From: Craterostigma plantagineum
Lineage: Eukaryota; Streptophyta; Magnoliopsida; Lamiales; Linderniaceae
NCBI GenBank assembly: GCA_027422505.1
Contig: JAPQWV010000663.1
Coordinates: forward strand, 124,001 to 188,000
Length of the DNA: 64,000 nt
Reading direction: 5' to 3'
A program made the translations under genes and the position numbers. How positions within the stretch are numbered: position 1 is the stretch's first letter; each line of letters begins with the position of its first letter. This document shows positions 12,101-22,953 of the stretch, one piece after another. Under the pieces are notes generated by a model. It had not been told where the DNA came from. It saw only the letters and a program-made list of their open reading frames with translations, and did not search any database.

Positions 12101-13057
12101 TGTCTGTACGTAGACGACATGTTGATCCTTGGGAAAAATAATGATTTAATTGCAAATACCAAGAAGATGTTGAAAAAGAATTTCGACATAAAAGACATGG
12201 GAAAAGCCGATGTTATCTTAGGAATTAAAATCGCTAGGAACTCGGAAGGAATTGTTTTATCACAATCCCATTACGTTGAAAGTATGTTGAAGAGGTTCAA
12301 TGCGTTTGACAGACCTCCGGCTAAGACGCCTGTTGATTTAACTCAACACTTGGCTAAGAACAGAGGTGAACCAGTTTCTCAGCTAGAATATTCTCGAATA
12401 ATTGGGAGCTTGATGTACTTAATGAACTGTACGCGCCCCGATATAGCCTATTCAGTGAGCAAACTAAGTAGGTTCACAAGCAACCCCAGCAACGATCATT
12501 GGAGTGCTCTTATTCGTGTACTAGGATACTTAAAGCACACTATGAGCTTGGGAATAACGTATACAAAATATCCCGCAGTGCTTGAGGGGTACTGCGATGC
12601 AAATTGGATATCAGATACAAACGACTCAAAGTCGACTAGTGGCTATGTGTTCACTATAGGTGGAGGAGCCGTGTCTTGGAAATCATCTAAGCAAACGTGT
12701 ATAGCTAGATCCACGATGGAGTCTGAGTTTATAGCTCTAGATAAAGCCGGGGAAGAAGCTGAATGGCTTAGAAATTTCTTAGAAGATATTCCGTGTTGGA
12801 ATAAACCGGTGCCCGCCGTAATGATACATTGTGACAATCAATCGTCGATCGGAAGGGCACAAAGTAGTTTGTACAACGGTAAGTCTCGACATATACGTCG
12901 GAGGCATAATACAATAAGACAATTAATCTCGAATGGGGTTATTTCTGTCGACTATATAAAGTCGAAGGAAAACCTAGCGGATCCGCTTACCAAAGGCATA
13001 AATCGAGATCAAATGTACAAACTGGTTAGTGGAATGGGTTTAAAATCCACAACATAA
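9127..13057 (+). pseudogene. Copia-2 Gag-Pol polyprotein (one frameshift)
   Basis: Gag starts at ATG 9127, with [12 protein letters not shown] typical of this Copia group and an intact CYNCGKSGHLAKDC zinc knuckle (about 9930-9972). The protease DTG is intact ([12 protein letters not shown], about 10090-10127). The frame then breaks at about 10145-10160, where a stop (10159-10161) ends the first frame and the next frame continues to 13057. The second part holds an integrase with HHCC finger (HDRLGHVN...CETCVEAK) and catalytic core ([27 protein letters not shown]), a reverse transcriptase with CLYVDDML (about 12100-12125), and RNase H ending in [10 protein letters not shown]. Everything but the frameshift looks intact, which fits the near-identical LTRs. 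It could be a recent mutation or a sequencing error. Confidence 0.9.
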
Positions 13058-13593
13058 GAATAGTCTTAGCGGTAACCCAACCTTGAGAATCGGAGATCCC
13101 GAAACCTTGGTTCAATGGGAAAACTAAGCTTTGACAGTTCAGTGAAACACTTGAAAACTACACTCATTCCAAAGAACCATCAAGTGTGAGATCTGCCTAA
13201 GTGGTGAGGTTAAGTCTAGGACTTTTAATGATTCCTATACCTAATGGTGAAGTAAGGCAGGATACTTTTTATAGGAGAATCACCTTTGTAAGTGAATAAG
13301 TAAAATGGCCGCTTATAAACGAACACTTACTAAACCGAGATATGGTCCAAGGCCGAAATGGACACAACGTGAGAACAAGAAATTGTTAGAACTGTCATTG
13401 TGTGAGTATTGTTGTCTTGGTGCACACAAATGGCCGGTAAGTTCAAAGCATCGCACTACTAACCGTACAGTGTATCCGATAATATTTCACTAGAGAAGAT
13501 TCAAAGCCACAAGCTATCTTTCTTGATGCAATGATAGTTCATCGGGACTTTCAAAAATTGTAAACATGCATTTATTTCATTCATGTGGGGGAT
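13058..13593 (+). other. Copia-2 3' untranslated internal region with polypurine tract
   Basis: About 530 bp lie between the polyprotein stop and the 3' LTR. The only open frame (13305-13493) has no recognisable domain. The last bases, GTGGGGGAT (13585-13593), form the polypurine tract that primes plus-strand synthesis. Copia-3 has the same CATGTGGGGGAT at the equivalent place. Confidence 0.75.
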
Positions 13594-14068
13594 TGTTAGT
13601 AAAAGGTATGAATAAAATTAATACTAAGAGGTATATTTGAAAGGGTGTACTAATTAAGCAAAAGGTTCTTTAATATAAAGATGTATTTTTTCATGAATAG
13701 ACACATGCAAAGGGATACTTCTCTTGGTATTGAAAACCTAAATCTATAAATACCCCACATGAGTTATCATTCAAAAGGATTAAAAATTCTCTACATTTCA
13801 TACATATCACTTGTGTTCTTGTTAGTCCCAAAGCAAGAGTATTTGTTCGTAGAAGTTTGGCGTATTTGAGATACCGCTATATTCCAAACGTAAGTCGTTG
13901 TATCTCGGAGGCGTTTACCGTAAACCGTGGGTATTAGCGGGGTAATTTCGTCTTCAAGAGAGCGTGTATCACGTGCCTCGACTTGTGATTTGTTCACACC
14001 ATTACCGCTGAAATTTATATTTGCTGCTTCGCTCGAAGATAAAGGCGCTAACCAACGGAGAACCAACA
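13594..14068 (+). repeat. Copia-2 3' LTR
   Basis: 475 bp, a near-identical copy of 8558-9032, followed by the right-hand duplication ATGCC (14069-14073). It abuts the 3' UTR of the minus-strand dehydrin gene, so dehydrin read-through transcripts would run antisense through this LTR. Confidence 0.95.
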
Positions 14069-14110
14069 ATGCCTCAGTTTCATTTCTCACACAACGTACT
14101 TCCTTTTAAT

Positions 14111-14587
14111 TTAGTGCTGGCCAGGGAGCTTCTCTTTGATCTTTTCGATCACCCCCTTCTTCTCCTGATGTCCCTCGGCGCCTGTGGCATGCTCGCCGAA
14201 GCCGGTGGTGTCACCTTGTGCGGTGGTTTGCTTATTTCCAGTGGGAAGCTTCTCCTTTACCTTCTCCTTAATCGGCTTCTTTCTCCTGCCACCTTGGCCG
14301 TCGTCCTCCGAAGACGACTGCAAAATAAATGAAAACCCTCGTCAGTTTTTGTAATAAAAAACACTGAATAGCATGTTATGATGTTTAAATAAAACCCTTT
14401 CGACTTTAATACTTACGGAGCTGCTCGAGCTGCCGGTGCGACGGAGCTGACCGCCTTCATGATGGCCGCCGCCCTCGTGCGGGGGGTGGACGGCGGGGTT
14501 TGGCTGCTCGTGTGGGGGATGAATTGCCGGGTTTTGGTGCTCGTCGGTCGGATTTCCCCCGAGCTTCGTGTCGCCGTACTGTGCCAT
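14111..14587 (-). CDS. Dehydrin, YSK2-like (late embryogenesis abundant group 2)
   Basis: Two exons: 14417-14587 and 14111-14317, with a 99-bp intron (GTAAGT at 14416, ...TTTTGCAG at 14318), joined in phase 0. The product is 125 residues. Dehydrins are disordered, hydrophilic proteins that protect membranes and enzymes during drought, cold and seed drying. Features in order: a divergent Y-segment (TDEHQNP, residues 14-20); a His/Pro-rich stretch with two PPHE motifs; an S-segment (LRRTG plus a Ser run across the splice site, then EDD); a first K-segment ([15 protein letters not shown]); and a C-terminal K-segment ([15 protein letters not shown]). This is short for a dehydrin but complete. An intron within the S-segment is the usual position for the family. 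Copia-2 begins 42 bp past the stop, in the 3' UTR. The coding sequence is undamaged. Confidence 0.93.
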
Positions 14588-14696
14588 TTGTTGAGATGTT
14601 GCTTGAGTGATTTATTTGAATAGTAAACAACCGTGAAACAAATCCAACTTTTATTTTTATTTGATTGAAGTGAGTATCTGAGGAAGTTGAGGTCGT

Positions 14697-14704
14697 TTAT
14701 ATAG
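14697..14704 (-). promoter_or_regulatory. TATA box of the dehydrin gene
   Basis: TATATAAA on the minus strand, about 110 bp upstream of the dehydrin ATG (14587). The distance leaves a 5' UTR of normal plant length. It sits about 33 bp from the ABRE-like element. Confidence 0.7.
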
Positions 14705-14736
14705 CGGTGAGAAAAGGTTCTTCGGTGTGTCTTGGC

Positions 14737-14743
14737 GACACGT
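14737..14743 (-). promoter_or_regulatory. ABRE-like element (ACGTGTC) upstream of the dehydrin gene
   Basis: ACGTGTC on the minus strand is a strong ABRE core, bound by ABA-responsive bZIP (ABF/AREB) factors. It lies just upstream of the TATA box, where ABREs of dehydrin genes usually sit. ABA or drought induction is inferred from this. Confidence 0.6.
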
Positions 14744-14799
14744 TGCGATGCTTGATTAGCAATGGTATGTAAAGAAGGAGACACCCGGCACTATGTACT

Positions 14800-15605
14800 T
14801 GGCCATGATTTTGATTATTAGAGGAATTAAGCCGCCGTCTTCAACAGATTGAGAAAACTATACGTTCCAGATAGACACGAATCAAAAATATTTTTATTTT
14901 GTGAATTTAGTGTGGTTTCTTTACAAGTGTCCTCCAATGATCTTATGTTGCTTCCTAATTGGCCTTCCTTTATCTGGTTTACAACTGCCATGATTGATAT
15001 ATATTATATATTTGTATATTTGGATTACTTGAGACAACGCAAAGACATTTAATGAATTACTATCGTCCCACCATGATCATATAAAGATAAATCAATTACT
15101 ATCGTCCCACAATGATCAAATAAAGATAAATGGACGTATATATAAATATGTATTTTGGGGTCGTGTAAGATGGTCCTTCATAACACGCGTACATCGTTTT
15201 AGTATAATAGTTCTATAAAAGAGTATTTCAAGGTTTTTGGACACGTAGAGATAGTTAACTATTATTTATATATATATGTATATGACTGTATGAGTTTGAC
15301 TATGTAACGTTACTCTTAAACTTTAAAATATGATTGGCAACTTTCGAGAATATTACCATTGGGAATAAGATTCTTAATCTATGTGTTAGACATTTTTTGT
15401 CCATATATGTTAGAGAGTTTTGATGAACGATGTAATTGTAATGACATTAGGTCTATAAAATAAGCAATTCGATTTGGGACAAATAAAATGTCTAAGTTCA
15501 TGATAATGTTCAACCATGCATTGCTATGAGCTGAAAATTGTTAAAGTGTTGAATATTTGAATTGCGTGTGATTTTGTGATGATTTGATGGAACTAGGTAA
15601 TCGCA
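14800..15605. other. Intergenic DNA with a short tandem duplication
   Basis: No gene is supported. A 38-bp unit starting AATTACTATCGTCCCAC is duplicated in tandem (15055-15092 and 15094-15131) with two or three substitutions. AT-rich simple sequence lies near 15260-15280. The open frame at 14849-15052 shows no domain. Confidence 0.45.
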
Positions 15606-17086
15606 TGTTATAGACAGTCCATGAGATAGGATATATCGTTATGTGCTATATATGGAAATAATGCATGAGATATCCTACTGAGTTATAAAAGGAAAATATG
15701 CTGTTTATATATGGGAAAGTGATATATCCGTTGATACTTGTTTATTCCTGGACGAAAATCACTTGTACGATTCTTGCATGCTTTCCACCGTATTTAATGT
15801 GCAATATTGAATTAATATCTTTCCTTGTGCTGATTGGATTATTATATTAAGGAAAGATTTGATTTGATTGACCTTATGGATAAAGTGCTCTTATATGGTA
15901 CTGTATGTGGTATAACGGGTGATATCTCTGAAATAAGGAAAGTTGTGCCATGATGTGAATCGATTTAAGTAAGCTCTGATCTGACTTGTGTACTAAACAT
16001 GGTAAATATATTAATTAAATGCTTTGAGCTGTACATGGAAAACGTGCTGATGCCTTGCTATCTTGTGTGCCATACTTGGAAAGTAAATCTGGATTGACTC
16101 GTTACTAGGAACTGATAGCAGGGAATCACCTATGGAAAATTCTGATATGGAAAATATATGCGAAGTGGTTGAATATGCTTAAGAACGAAATTGACTCTCT
16201 ATATGGAATATAATCATGCTTTAATGTGCTATATAACCGTTGTGATGATTTATTAGAAGCATATTTATATGGTATGATTGACTCGAAAGCTACATGGAAA
16301 CTATGCTTGATTTGGTGATTATTGTTTGATATGACTTTCCATGTGAAGTGCTATTTGAAAAGGATTATATATGAGATGCACTTAAGATTTTCGAAGAACA
16401 CAAAATTTGCGAATTTAAGCCTACGAGAGATTTTTGAGCAGAGAGATACTAAGATATTCATGAGCCATTCACTTGCGATAGCTTGCTGCCTTACTGAGCG
16501 TTAACCTGCATATCTATCACTGAGCGAGTGATTTATCCGATATTCCATCATCCCCTGCCATATATTCTGTCTTCGGACGTGTTGTCTTCGGACGTGAGCA
16601 ATACCAAGGAGGCAAGGTCGACGTTTACGCACACGTGAAGGGAAGAACAAGTTCGGGGGCCCTTCGGTAGCGAGCTGTGTCTGTCGGGATCAAGGAGATT
16701 CCGAGCAATGAAACTCGGCGTGTGGTAACCTAGTAGTGTCTAGTGTTCGACTTGTTTCGGTTGTGTATTGGGCATCAGTTTTGTATCCAGCTACGGTGCA
16801 TTATAGTGATTGGTTAAACTCTTGAGAAGCAAATCCCAAGGAGAGGAGTAAACCCCAGATGGGGATATAACCTCTATAAAAATCCTGTCTCGCATTTACT
16901 TTTTCTGTTATTTCGTTATCACTGTGAGACAGACCTGAAACACATCCGACGGTACTAGGATATAACAGGCATACTCGTCCCATTATTATTAGGCATATCT
17001 AAGTCACCACACTAAGGTTTTGTGAAAAGAAGCATAAAATTTTATAAGCCTAATTCACCCCCCTCTTAGGCACATTTATATCTTCA
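15606..17086 (+). repeat. SIRE-like 5' LTR
   Basis: 1481 bp, from TGTTATAG to ...ATATCTTCA, two bases before the primer-binding site. It has an internal rhythm of TATATGGAAA / ACATGGAAA words (about 15645-16290). The first ~1.25 kb is repeated at 20516-21728. A short antisense remnant of a gene fragment (about 16461-16505) is shared with that copy. Confidence 0.85.
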
Positions 17087-17088
17087 TT

Positions 17089-17099
17089 TGGTATCAGAG
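17089..17099 (+). other. Primer-binding site for initiator Met tRNA
   Basis: TGGTATCAGAG two bases after the LTR end is the standard plant Copia primer site, complementary to the 3' end of initiator tRNA-Met. The same site occurs next to the LTRs at 32650-32661 and 51171-51182 (minus strand). It serves as an internal control for Copia-2 and Copia-3, which lack it. Confidence 0.9.
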
Positions 17100-17145
17100 A
17101 GGTTTACTCAAACGACGTGCCTAACAAGCCTGAGTTAAAGATCTA

Positions 17146-20100
17146 ATGGCTTCCTCGAGTTTTGATGTTTTTGCAGAAGGACAATTCCATTCTAGGCCAC
17201 CACTCTTCGATGGAACAAACTACGCTATATGGAAAAATCGCATGAAGGAATTCCTGCTTGCTACTGACTATGACCTGTGGGATATCATCACGACTGGACC
17301 TTACAATCCCAAGAAGGCGGATGGAACTCCAAAGAAAGGTTCCGAGTACGATGCAGCAGACAATCGAGGAATATCCTTGAATGCCAAAGCTAAGAACATG
17401 ATCGCCTGCGCGCTTACGAGAGAAGAATACAATCGTGTGAGTTCATGCGAATCTGCCAAGGATATGTGGGAAATGCTTCAAGTCACACATGAGGGAACCA
17501 CTCGAGTTGTACAAGAAAGAATAGCCCTCTTAACTCACCAATACGAGCTGTTCAAAATGGAGGACAACGAGACCATAAGCCATATGTACGCGAGATTCAT
17601 GAACATCATCAATCAAATGTTCTCGCTGGGAAAGAAAATACCAGACGGTGAGAAAGTGCGGAAAATACTGAGATCTCTTCCAAGAGAATGGAATCCCAAA
17701 GTAACTGCCATCTACGAAGCAAAGGACTTGGTCGAACTTTCCGTGTCAGAACTAATCGGATCTCTTACCACCTACGAGATGACTCAGATCTCTATCAAAG
17801 AGAAACCAACCGTCCGAAATCAACCAAACATTGCCTTCAACACCGAACAAGAAAACGTTTCAGAAGGTGAAGAAGAAACTGAGGAGGAACTAATGGAGCA
17901 GATTGCCATGCTGACCAGAAGGTTTGAAAAGTTTCGGATGAGAAGGAAGTTCAGGGGAAACTCCAAGTTCCAACCTAGGAACAAGGGAATATCGTCTGGG
18001 AACAACGTGCAAAAATGTTTCAAGTGCAACAAGCCAGGCCACTTCGCCTCAAACTGCCCGATGGAAAATGGTGACAAAAAGGTAAAGAAGCAGAAAGCAA
18101 TGGTCACTAACTGGGAAGAGGCCGAAAGCGAAAAAGAGGAAGATCTCACCTACATGGCCAATGATGATGATCAGGTATCTTCTTCATCCACTATTAAGAA
18201 AATTCTCTTTCTAAATGAATTATATGCTAGGCAAGATGAATCTCATGATAACGCTTCCTCAGTTCCTGAAGTAGATGAAAAGGAAGGGATGTTTGAAATT
18301 ATTCAAAATGCAGAAAGAAGGATTAAGTCGCTCAACTCACAAGTAAAGAGTCTGATTAGGCAATGAGATAACGTAGCTAGAGAGAAGCATCAAACAGATC
18401 TAGAAAATGAACGTCTGAAAGCCGAGTTAGAAACTCTTAAGGAAGAGAAAGTCTTGTGTAATTGCGAAAAGCTTAGGAAGCAAGAAAATATATCTAGAGA
18501 CATGTCCGTCCTTAAGGATTTCTTAGAAGAAAACACAAATGTTAGACTTCTTGTAGGACAACATAATCTCAACATGATACTCGATCTTTCTAGACATGTT
18601 GGAAATACAGGGATAGGATATTCCACAACACCTAAGCATGCTGCACCTTCACAAGATATTAGAAAGCCTAAATGTTTTTCATGCGGCCGTCACGGTCATT
18701 ATGCTAACCACTGTTTCTTGAAGAAAGCTGATAAAACTAGATATATCTGGAGACCAAAGCAGATTCCTAAGAATCAAAGTTCTAACACTGGCGCGCCTAT
18801 GTTTATGAGATCACGGTCTGAAACAGATGATATATCATGTGTTAACAGGAGTTATTTTACCACTAACCTTTTAGGACCCAATCGAAGTTGGGCACCTCAG
18901 AAAAGAAATGATTCATGCAGGTACAAAGAAGAAAATCCAGCAAAAAGAACAAGTGGTACCTCGACAGTGGGTGTTCCCACCATATGACAGGTGATATCAG
19001 CAAGTTTGTGTCGTGAAAGCCTATGATGGAGGATATGTCTCCTACGCCGACAACACTAAAGCTAAGATCATTGGGGTTGGAACTGTTGGTAACACTTTAC
19101 ATACTACTATAGATGACGTATGGTTAGTTAAGAATCTAGAACATAATCTCATCAGCATTAGTCAATTATGTGATAAGGGTCATACAGTTACTTTTGAAAA
19201 TGATAAGTGTATTGTTAGAAACAATGATAAGGTACTGTTTAGTGCATCTGGGGATAGGAATATTTATTGCATAACTCTTGATGACATCACTGACCAGAAC
19301 GTCAAGTGCTTAGCAGTTACACAGGATAACACCTGGTTATGGCATAGACGCTTAGGGCATGCCAACATGGAATTACTGTCTCACATCACAAGCAATGCAC
19401 TGGTGCGAGGTGTTCCTGACATAAAATTTGTCAAGGACAAAACATGCAAGGAATGCCAAATGGGCAAGCAGACCAAGACATCGTTCAAGGCAAAGAATGT
19501 GATATCCACATCCAGACCTCTGGAATTACTGCATCTCGACCTTTTTGGTCCTGTCCAGACGATGTCTCTGCGAGGTAAAAGATATGCCTTTGTTATCGTT
19601 GATGATTATTCCAGGTATACTTGGGTGATATTTCTTGCACATAAGAATGAGGCACTAGATAACTTTGCATCGCTAGTTAAGAGACTTGAAAATGAAAAAG
19701 AAACAAACTTATGTAGGATACGCAGTGATAACAGACTGTAATTTGATAGTAGTCATTTGCATAATTCTGTGATCAGTACGGATATAGTCATAACTTCTCT
19801 GCCCCTATAACTCCTCAACAGAATGGCGTAGTTGAACGTAAAAATAGGGTATTACAGGAAATGGCTAGATCTATGTTACATGAGTATGATATTCCTAAAC
19901 AGTTCTGGGCGGAAGCTGTTAGTACAGCTTGTTATGTGTCTAACCATGTCTTCCTTAGGCCGATATTAAAGAAGACCTCTTATGAAATCTGGCATGGTAG
20001 AACTCCAAATATAAGTTTCTTTCGTGTGTTTGGATGCAAATGCTTTATCTTGAACGATAGAGATAAGAGAGGAAAATTTGACTCTAAGGTTGATGAAGGG

Positions 20101-20515
20101 ATATTCCTTGGTTACAGTCTTCACTCTAAGGCATATCGTGTTTATAATAAAAGGAAGTTGACTGTTCAGGAGTCCATACATGTTACTTTTGATGAGATAC
20201 CTAACGCAGATGCTACTGATGAGGAAGGTATAGATTTGCCCTGTGCAGAATTACAGGATACTGAAGACGGCAAGGACGATATTCCAAAAGATGAAAATGT
20301 AGAGACACTGGAACCGAAAGCTGATGAGCTACAACCTAGGAAATGGAAACATGCTTCCAGTCATCCAACAGATCAAGTGATAGGAAATATCAGATCTGGA
20401 ATCAAAACTCGAGCAACTGTACGAAATCAGGATACAGAGGAATCTCATGATGTACTACTTTCAATGATGGAACCAGAAACAGTCCATGAAGCCTTGGATG
20501 ATATATCCTGGGTCA
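17146..20515 (+). pseudogene. SIRE-like gag, protease and integrase remnant
   Basis: Gag starts at ATG 17146 and runs 406 codons, with a CFKCNKPGHFASNC zinc knuckle (about 18016-18057), to an in-frame TGA at 18364-18366. The same frame continues through a coiled-coil-like segment and a second CFSCGRHGHYANHC knuckle (about 18676-18717). A frameshift precedes the protease, whose active site WYLDSGCSHHM is readable at about 18950-18985 in another frame. A further shift follows before 19013. The integrase has an HHCC finger (HRRLGHAN...CKECQMGK) and catalytic Asp residues, but breaks at 19740 next to RSDN. The tail (19861-20515) ends at ETVHEALDD, the normal start of reverse transcriptase, and there meets the LTR copy. 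Confidence 0.85.
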
Positions 20516-21728
20516 TGTTATAGACAGTCCATGAGATAGGATATATCGTTCTGTGCTATATATGGAAATAATGCATGAGATATCCTACTGAGTTATAAAA
20601 GGAAAATATGCTGTTTATATATGGAAAGTGATATATCCGTTGATACTTGTTTATTCCTGGACGAAAATCACTTATACGATTCTTGCATGCTTTCCACCGT
20701 ATTTAATGTGCAATATTGAATTAATATCTTTCCTTGTGCTGATTGGATTATTATATTAAGGAAAGATTTGATTTGATTGACCTTATGGATAAAGTGCTCT
20801 TATATGGTATGTGGTATAACGGGTGATATCTCTGAAATAAGGAAAGTTGTACCATGATGTGATAAATCGATTTAAGTAAGCTCTGATCTGACTTGTGTGC
20901 TAAACATGGTAAATATATTAATTAAATGCTATGAGCTGTCCATGGAAAACGTGCTGATGCCTTGCTATCTTGTGTGCCATACTTGGAAAGTAAATCTGGA
21001 TTGACTCGTTACTAGGAACTGATAGCAGGGAATCACCTATGGAAAATTCTGATATGGAAAATATATGCGAAGTGGTTGCAGCATGGCACCAGTCGTTCAT
21101 GTCGTAGTGGCAGAAGGGTTCATCAGGAACTCCAAGCATCTCATTGATCTTCTTCGTGGTCCAGTGGATTCTGCCTCCCAGCACATAGGAGCGGACATTG
21201 ATGTGTCCCTCTTACTCATCGTAGTCAAAGTTTGCATAGAAGAGCTTGACAGCTTCTGGGTAGTAGGGCTTGTTGATACTCAGAAATTTCTCCCATCCGT
21301 AGTCTTTCAGCCAGGTGATATTCCTGAGCCATTCACTTGCGATAGCTTCCTGCCTTACTGAGCGTTAACCTGCATATCTATCACTGAGCGAGTGATTTAT
21401 CCGATATTCCATCATCCCCTACCATATATTCTGTCTTCGGACGTGTTGTCTTCGGACGTGAGCAATACCAAGGAGGCAAGGTCGGCGTTTACGCACACGT
21501 GAATGGAAGGACAAGTCCGGGGGCCCTTCGGTAGTGAGCTGTGTCTGTCGGGATCAAGGAGATTCCGAGGAACGAAACTCGGCGTGTGGTAACCTAGTAG
21601 TGTCTAGTGTTCGACTTGTTTCGGTTGTGTATTGGGCTAACCAATCAGTTTTGTATCCATCTACGGTGCATTATAGTGATTGGTTAAACTCTTGGGAAGC
21701 AAATCCCAAGGAAAGGAGTAAACCCCAG
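20516..21728 (+). repeat. Truncated chimeric LTR copy in place of reverse transcriptase
   Basis: The copy begins exactly at the LTR terminus TGTTATAGACAG and follows 15606-16858, stopping at ...GTAAACCCCAG. At 21079-21320 the LTR sequence is replaced by an antisense gene fragment. A 9-bp insertion (CTAACCAAT) relative to the 5' LTR lies near 21635. On the right it joins directly to RNase H coding sequence. About 1.5 kb of reverse transcriptase is missing. Confidence 0.8.
21079..21366 (-). pseudogene. Captured fragment of a 'putative plant transposon protein' gene
   Basis: On the minus strand this reads as part of the plant-specific domain found next to many retroelements: EWLRNITWLKDYGWEKF near 21325, YYPEAVKLFYANF near 21240, and LGGRIHWTTKKINEMLGVPD at about 21183-21124. 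One in-frame stop lies near 21214. The 5' LTR (15606-17086) keeps only the beginning of this stretch (AIASEWL, around 16465-16490). The LTR lineage therefore once contained the fragment, and the two copies differ in how much they keep. The family call is by recognition of the motif pattern. Confidence 0.55.
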
Positions 21729-22176
21729 GGAAGATAGGAGAAGTACTAGTGGAACTTGCCAATTACTTGGAAATTCCCTAGTAACTTGGTCTAGTAGAAA
21801 GCAAAATGCTGTCGCCCTCTCCACAACCGAAGCTGAATATATGGCCTTAGGAAACTGTTGTCAACAAGTTCTTTGGATGAAACAAACCCTTAGTGATTTT
21901 GGGTTAGGTTATGACAAGATTCCTATTATGTGTGATAGCACTAGCGCTATTAGTATCACTAAGAATCCCGTGCATCACTCTCGTACTAAGCATATTGAGG
22001 TTAAACATCATTTCATACGAGACCATGTTCAGAAGGGGAATATCAGTGTGGAATTCGTAGGAACAAATGATCAGCTTGCTGATATCTTCACGAAACCCCT
22101 AATTGAGGCAAGATTTTGCGACATCCGTGATCGATTGGGAATTATCGAGCTAAATATGGTTAGTAAATCTGCTTAA
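21729..22176 (+). pseudogene. SIRE-like RNase H C-terminal fragment
   Basis: An open frame through 22176 carries the end of Copia RNase H: STSGTCQLLGN, WSSRKQNAVALSTTEAEYMA (catalytic Glu in TEAEY), CDSTSAISITKNPVHHSR, KHIEVKHHFIRDHV, and DQLADIFTKPL. It lacks the upstream reverse transcriptase, which is replaced by the LTR copy, so it cannot function. Confidence 0.85.
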
Positions 22177-22210
22177 TTCCATCATTTACTCTAGCACATT
22201 TATATCTTCA

Positions 22211-22953
22211 CTATGTTTGACGACATTTAAAGCACATCGGGGTAAAAACTGATCCTAATCCCTAAAGTCTCCTGCAATTCTTTTCTTACCAGCTATCCAT
22301 CTATCTAACACTCAGCATTATAGGGGTTGATACACAGGTCGGGTTGAGATCGGGTTCAACCCGTTTAATAAACGGGTTGAAAACTTCAACCTGAGATGAC
22401 ATGTTTACTTGAACGAGTTGAAATATCGAACCCTAACCTGACCTGGTCTAACCCAAATATATAACACATTAAACCGCCAACCCGTTTAAAATTCAAAAAA
22501 AAAGAAAAAATAACTAAATAATAAGAATTATAAATCCAAATTAAATGAAACAATAGAGAAATAATGCATGGGGTCCTCTATTATTTGTTGATGATATCCA
22601 TCAAATACGCAAGAAATAATGTGTGGTGATCAACTGGCTTTATTCTAACATAATAACATATGATCAAAATACGCTAGCTTAGGGACAAAGACCGAAGCCA
22701 CAATCAATTATTGGATTGATCACCAGGGGTGGAATTGGCCACGACAATCGATGGTGGAGTATATGGAGATCAGCCTGTTATTATCGTCGGTTCACACGGG
22801 GGAGGTTGATGAGGTTCAATGGAGGGGGGCTTTGGATGGACGAGCTACGGTTAGTTCATTCAGGGAGGCGATACGATACAGACGACCATCGGCTGCTTGG
22901 GCGTCTCTTTTTGGTGAATGTTTGAGGGTGCCGCAACATGAGTACATCGTTTG
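22211..22953. other. Intergenic DNA with a perfect 13-bp palindrome
   Basis: No gene is supported. 22355-22381 is a perfect inverted repeat (TTCAACCCGTTTA, one base, complement), within a stretch where CGGGTTGA and its complement recur several times (22340-22490). The GC-richer frames at 22716-23065 show no domain. Confidence 0.45.

Larger units (their letters stand above)
8558..14068 (+). mobile_element. Copia-2: complete, young Ty1/copia retrotransposon
   Basis: The element has two 475-bp LTRs (8558-9032 and 13594-14068), each starting TGTTAG and ending CCAACA. It is flanked by a perfect 5-bp duplication ATGCC (8553-8557 and 14069-14073). By eye I find only two substitutions between the LTRs, so the insertion is recent. 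A polypurine tract, GTGGGGGAT, lies at 13585-13593. No Met-tRNA primer site follows the 5' LTR; instead 9034-9046 is complementary to LTR bases 8909-8921. The polyprotein carries one frameshift. The element lies head-on against the dehydrin gene at 14111-14587. Confidence 0.95.
15606..22210 (+). mobile_element. SIRE/Maximus-like Copia, decayed and rearranged
   Basis: The order is: a long 5' LTR (15606-17086), a Met-tRNA primer site (17089-17099), gag, protease and integrase (17146-20515), a truncated second copy of the LTR (20516-21728) where reverse transcriptase should be, the RNase H end (21729-22176), and only the last ~19 bp of a 3' LTR (22192-22210, matching the 5' LTR terminus ...ACATTTATATCTTCA). 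Flanks TCGCA and CTATG do not match, so no target duplication is seen. The gag type (LFDGTNYAIWKNRMKEFL) and long LTR fit the SIRE/Maximus clade. The element is dead. Confidence 0.8.

Noticed and set aside
14413..14784. 123-codon minus-strand frame overlapping the dehydrin.
   Set aside because: It is a different frame across the dehydrin promoter and exon 1. The spliced dehydrin frame explains the locus.
20516..21728. Interpretation as the element's normal 3' LTR.
   Set aside because: RNase H coding sequence lies to its right and the true LTR terminus remnant is at 22192-22210. The copy is also truncated at its 3' side.
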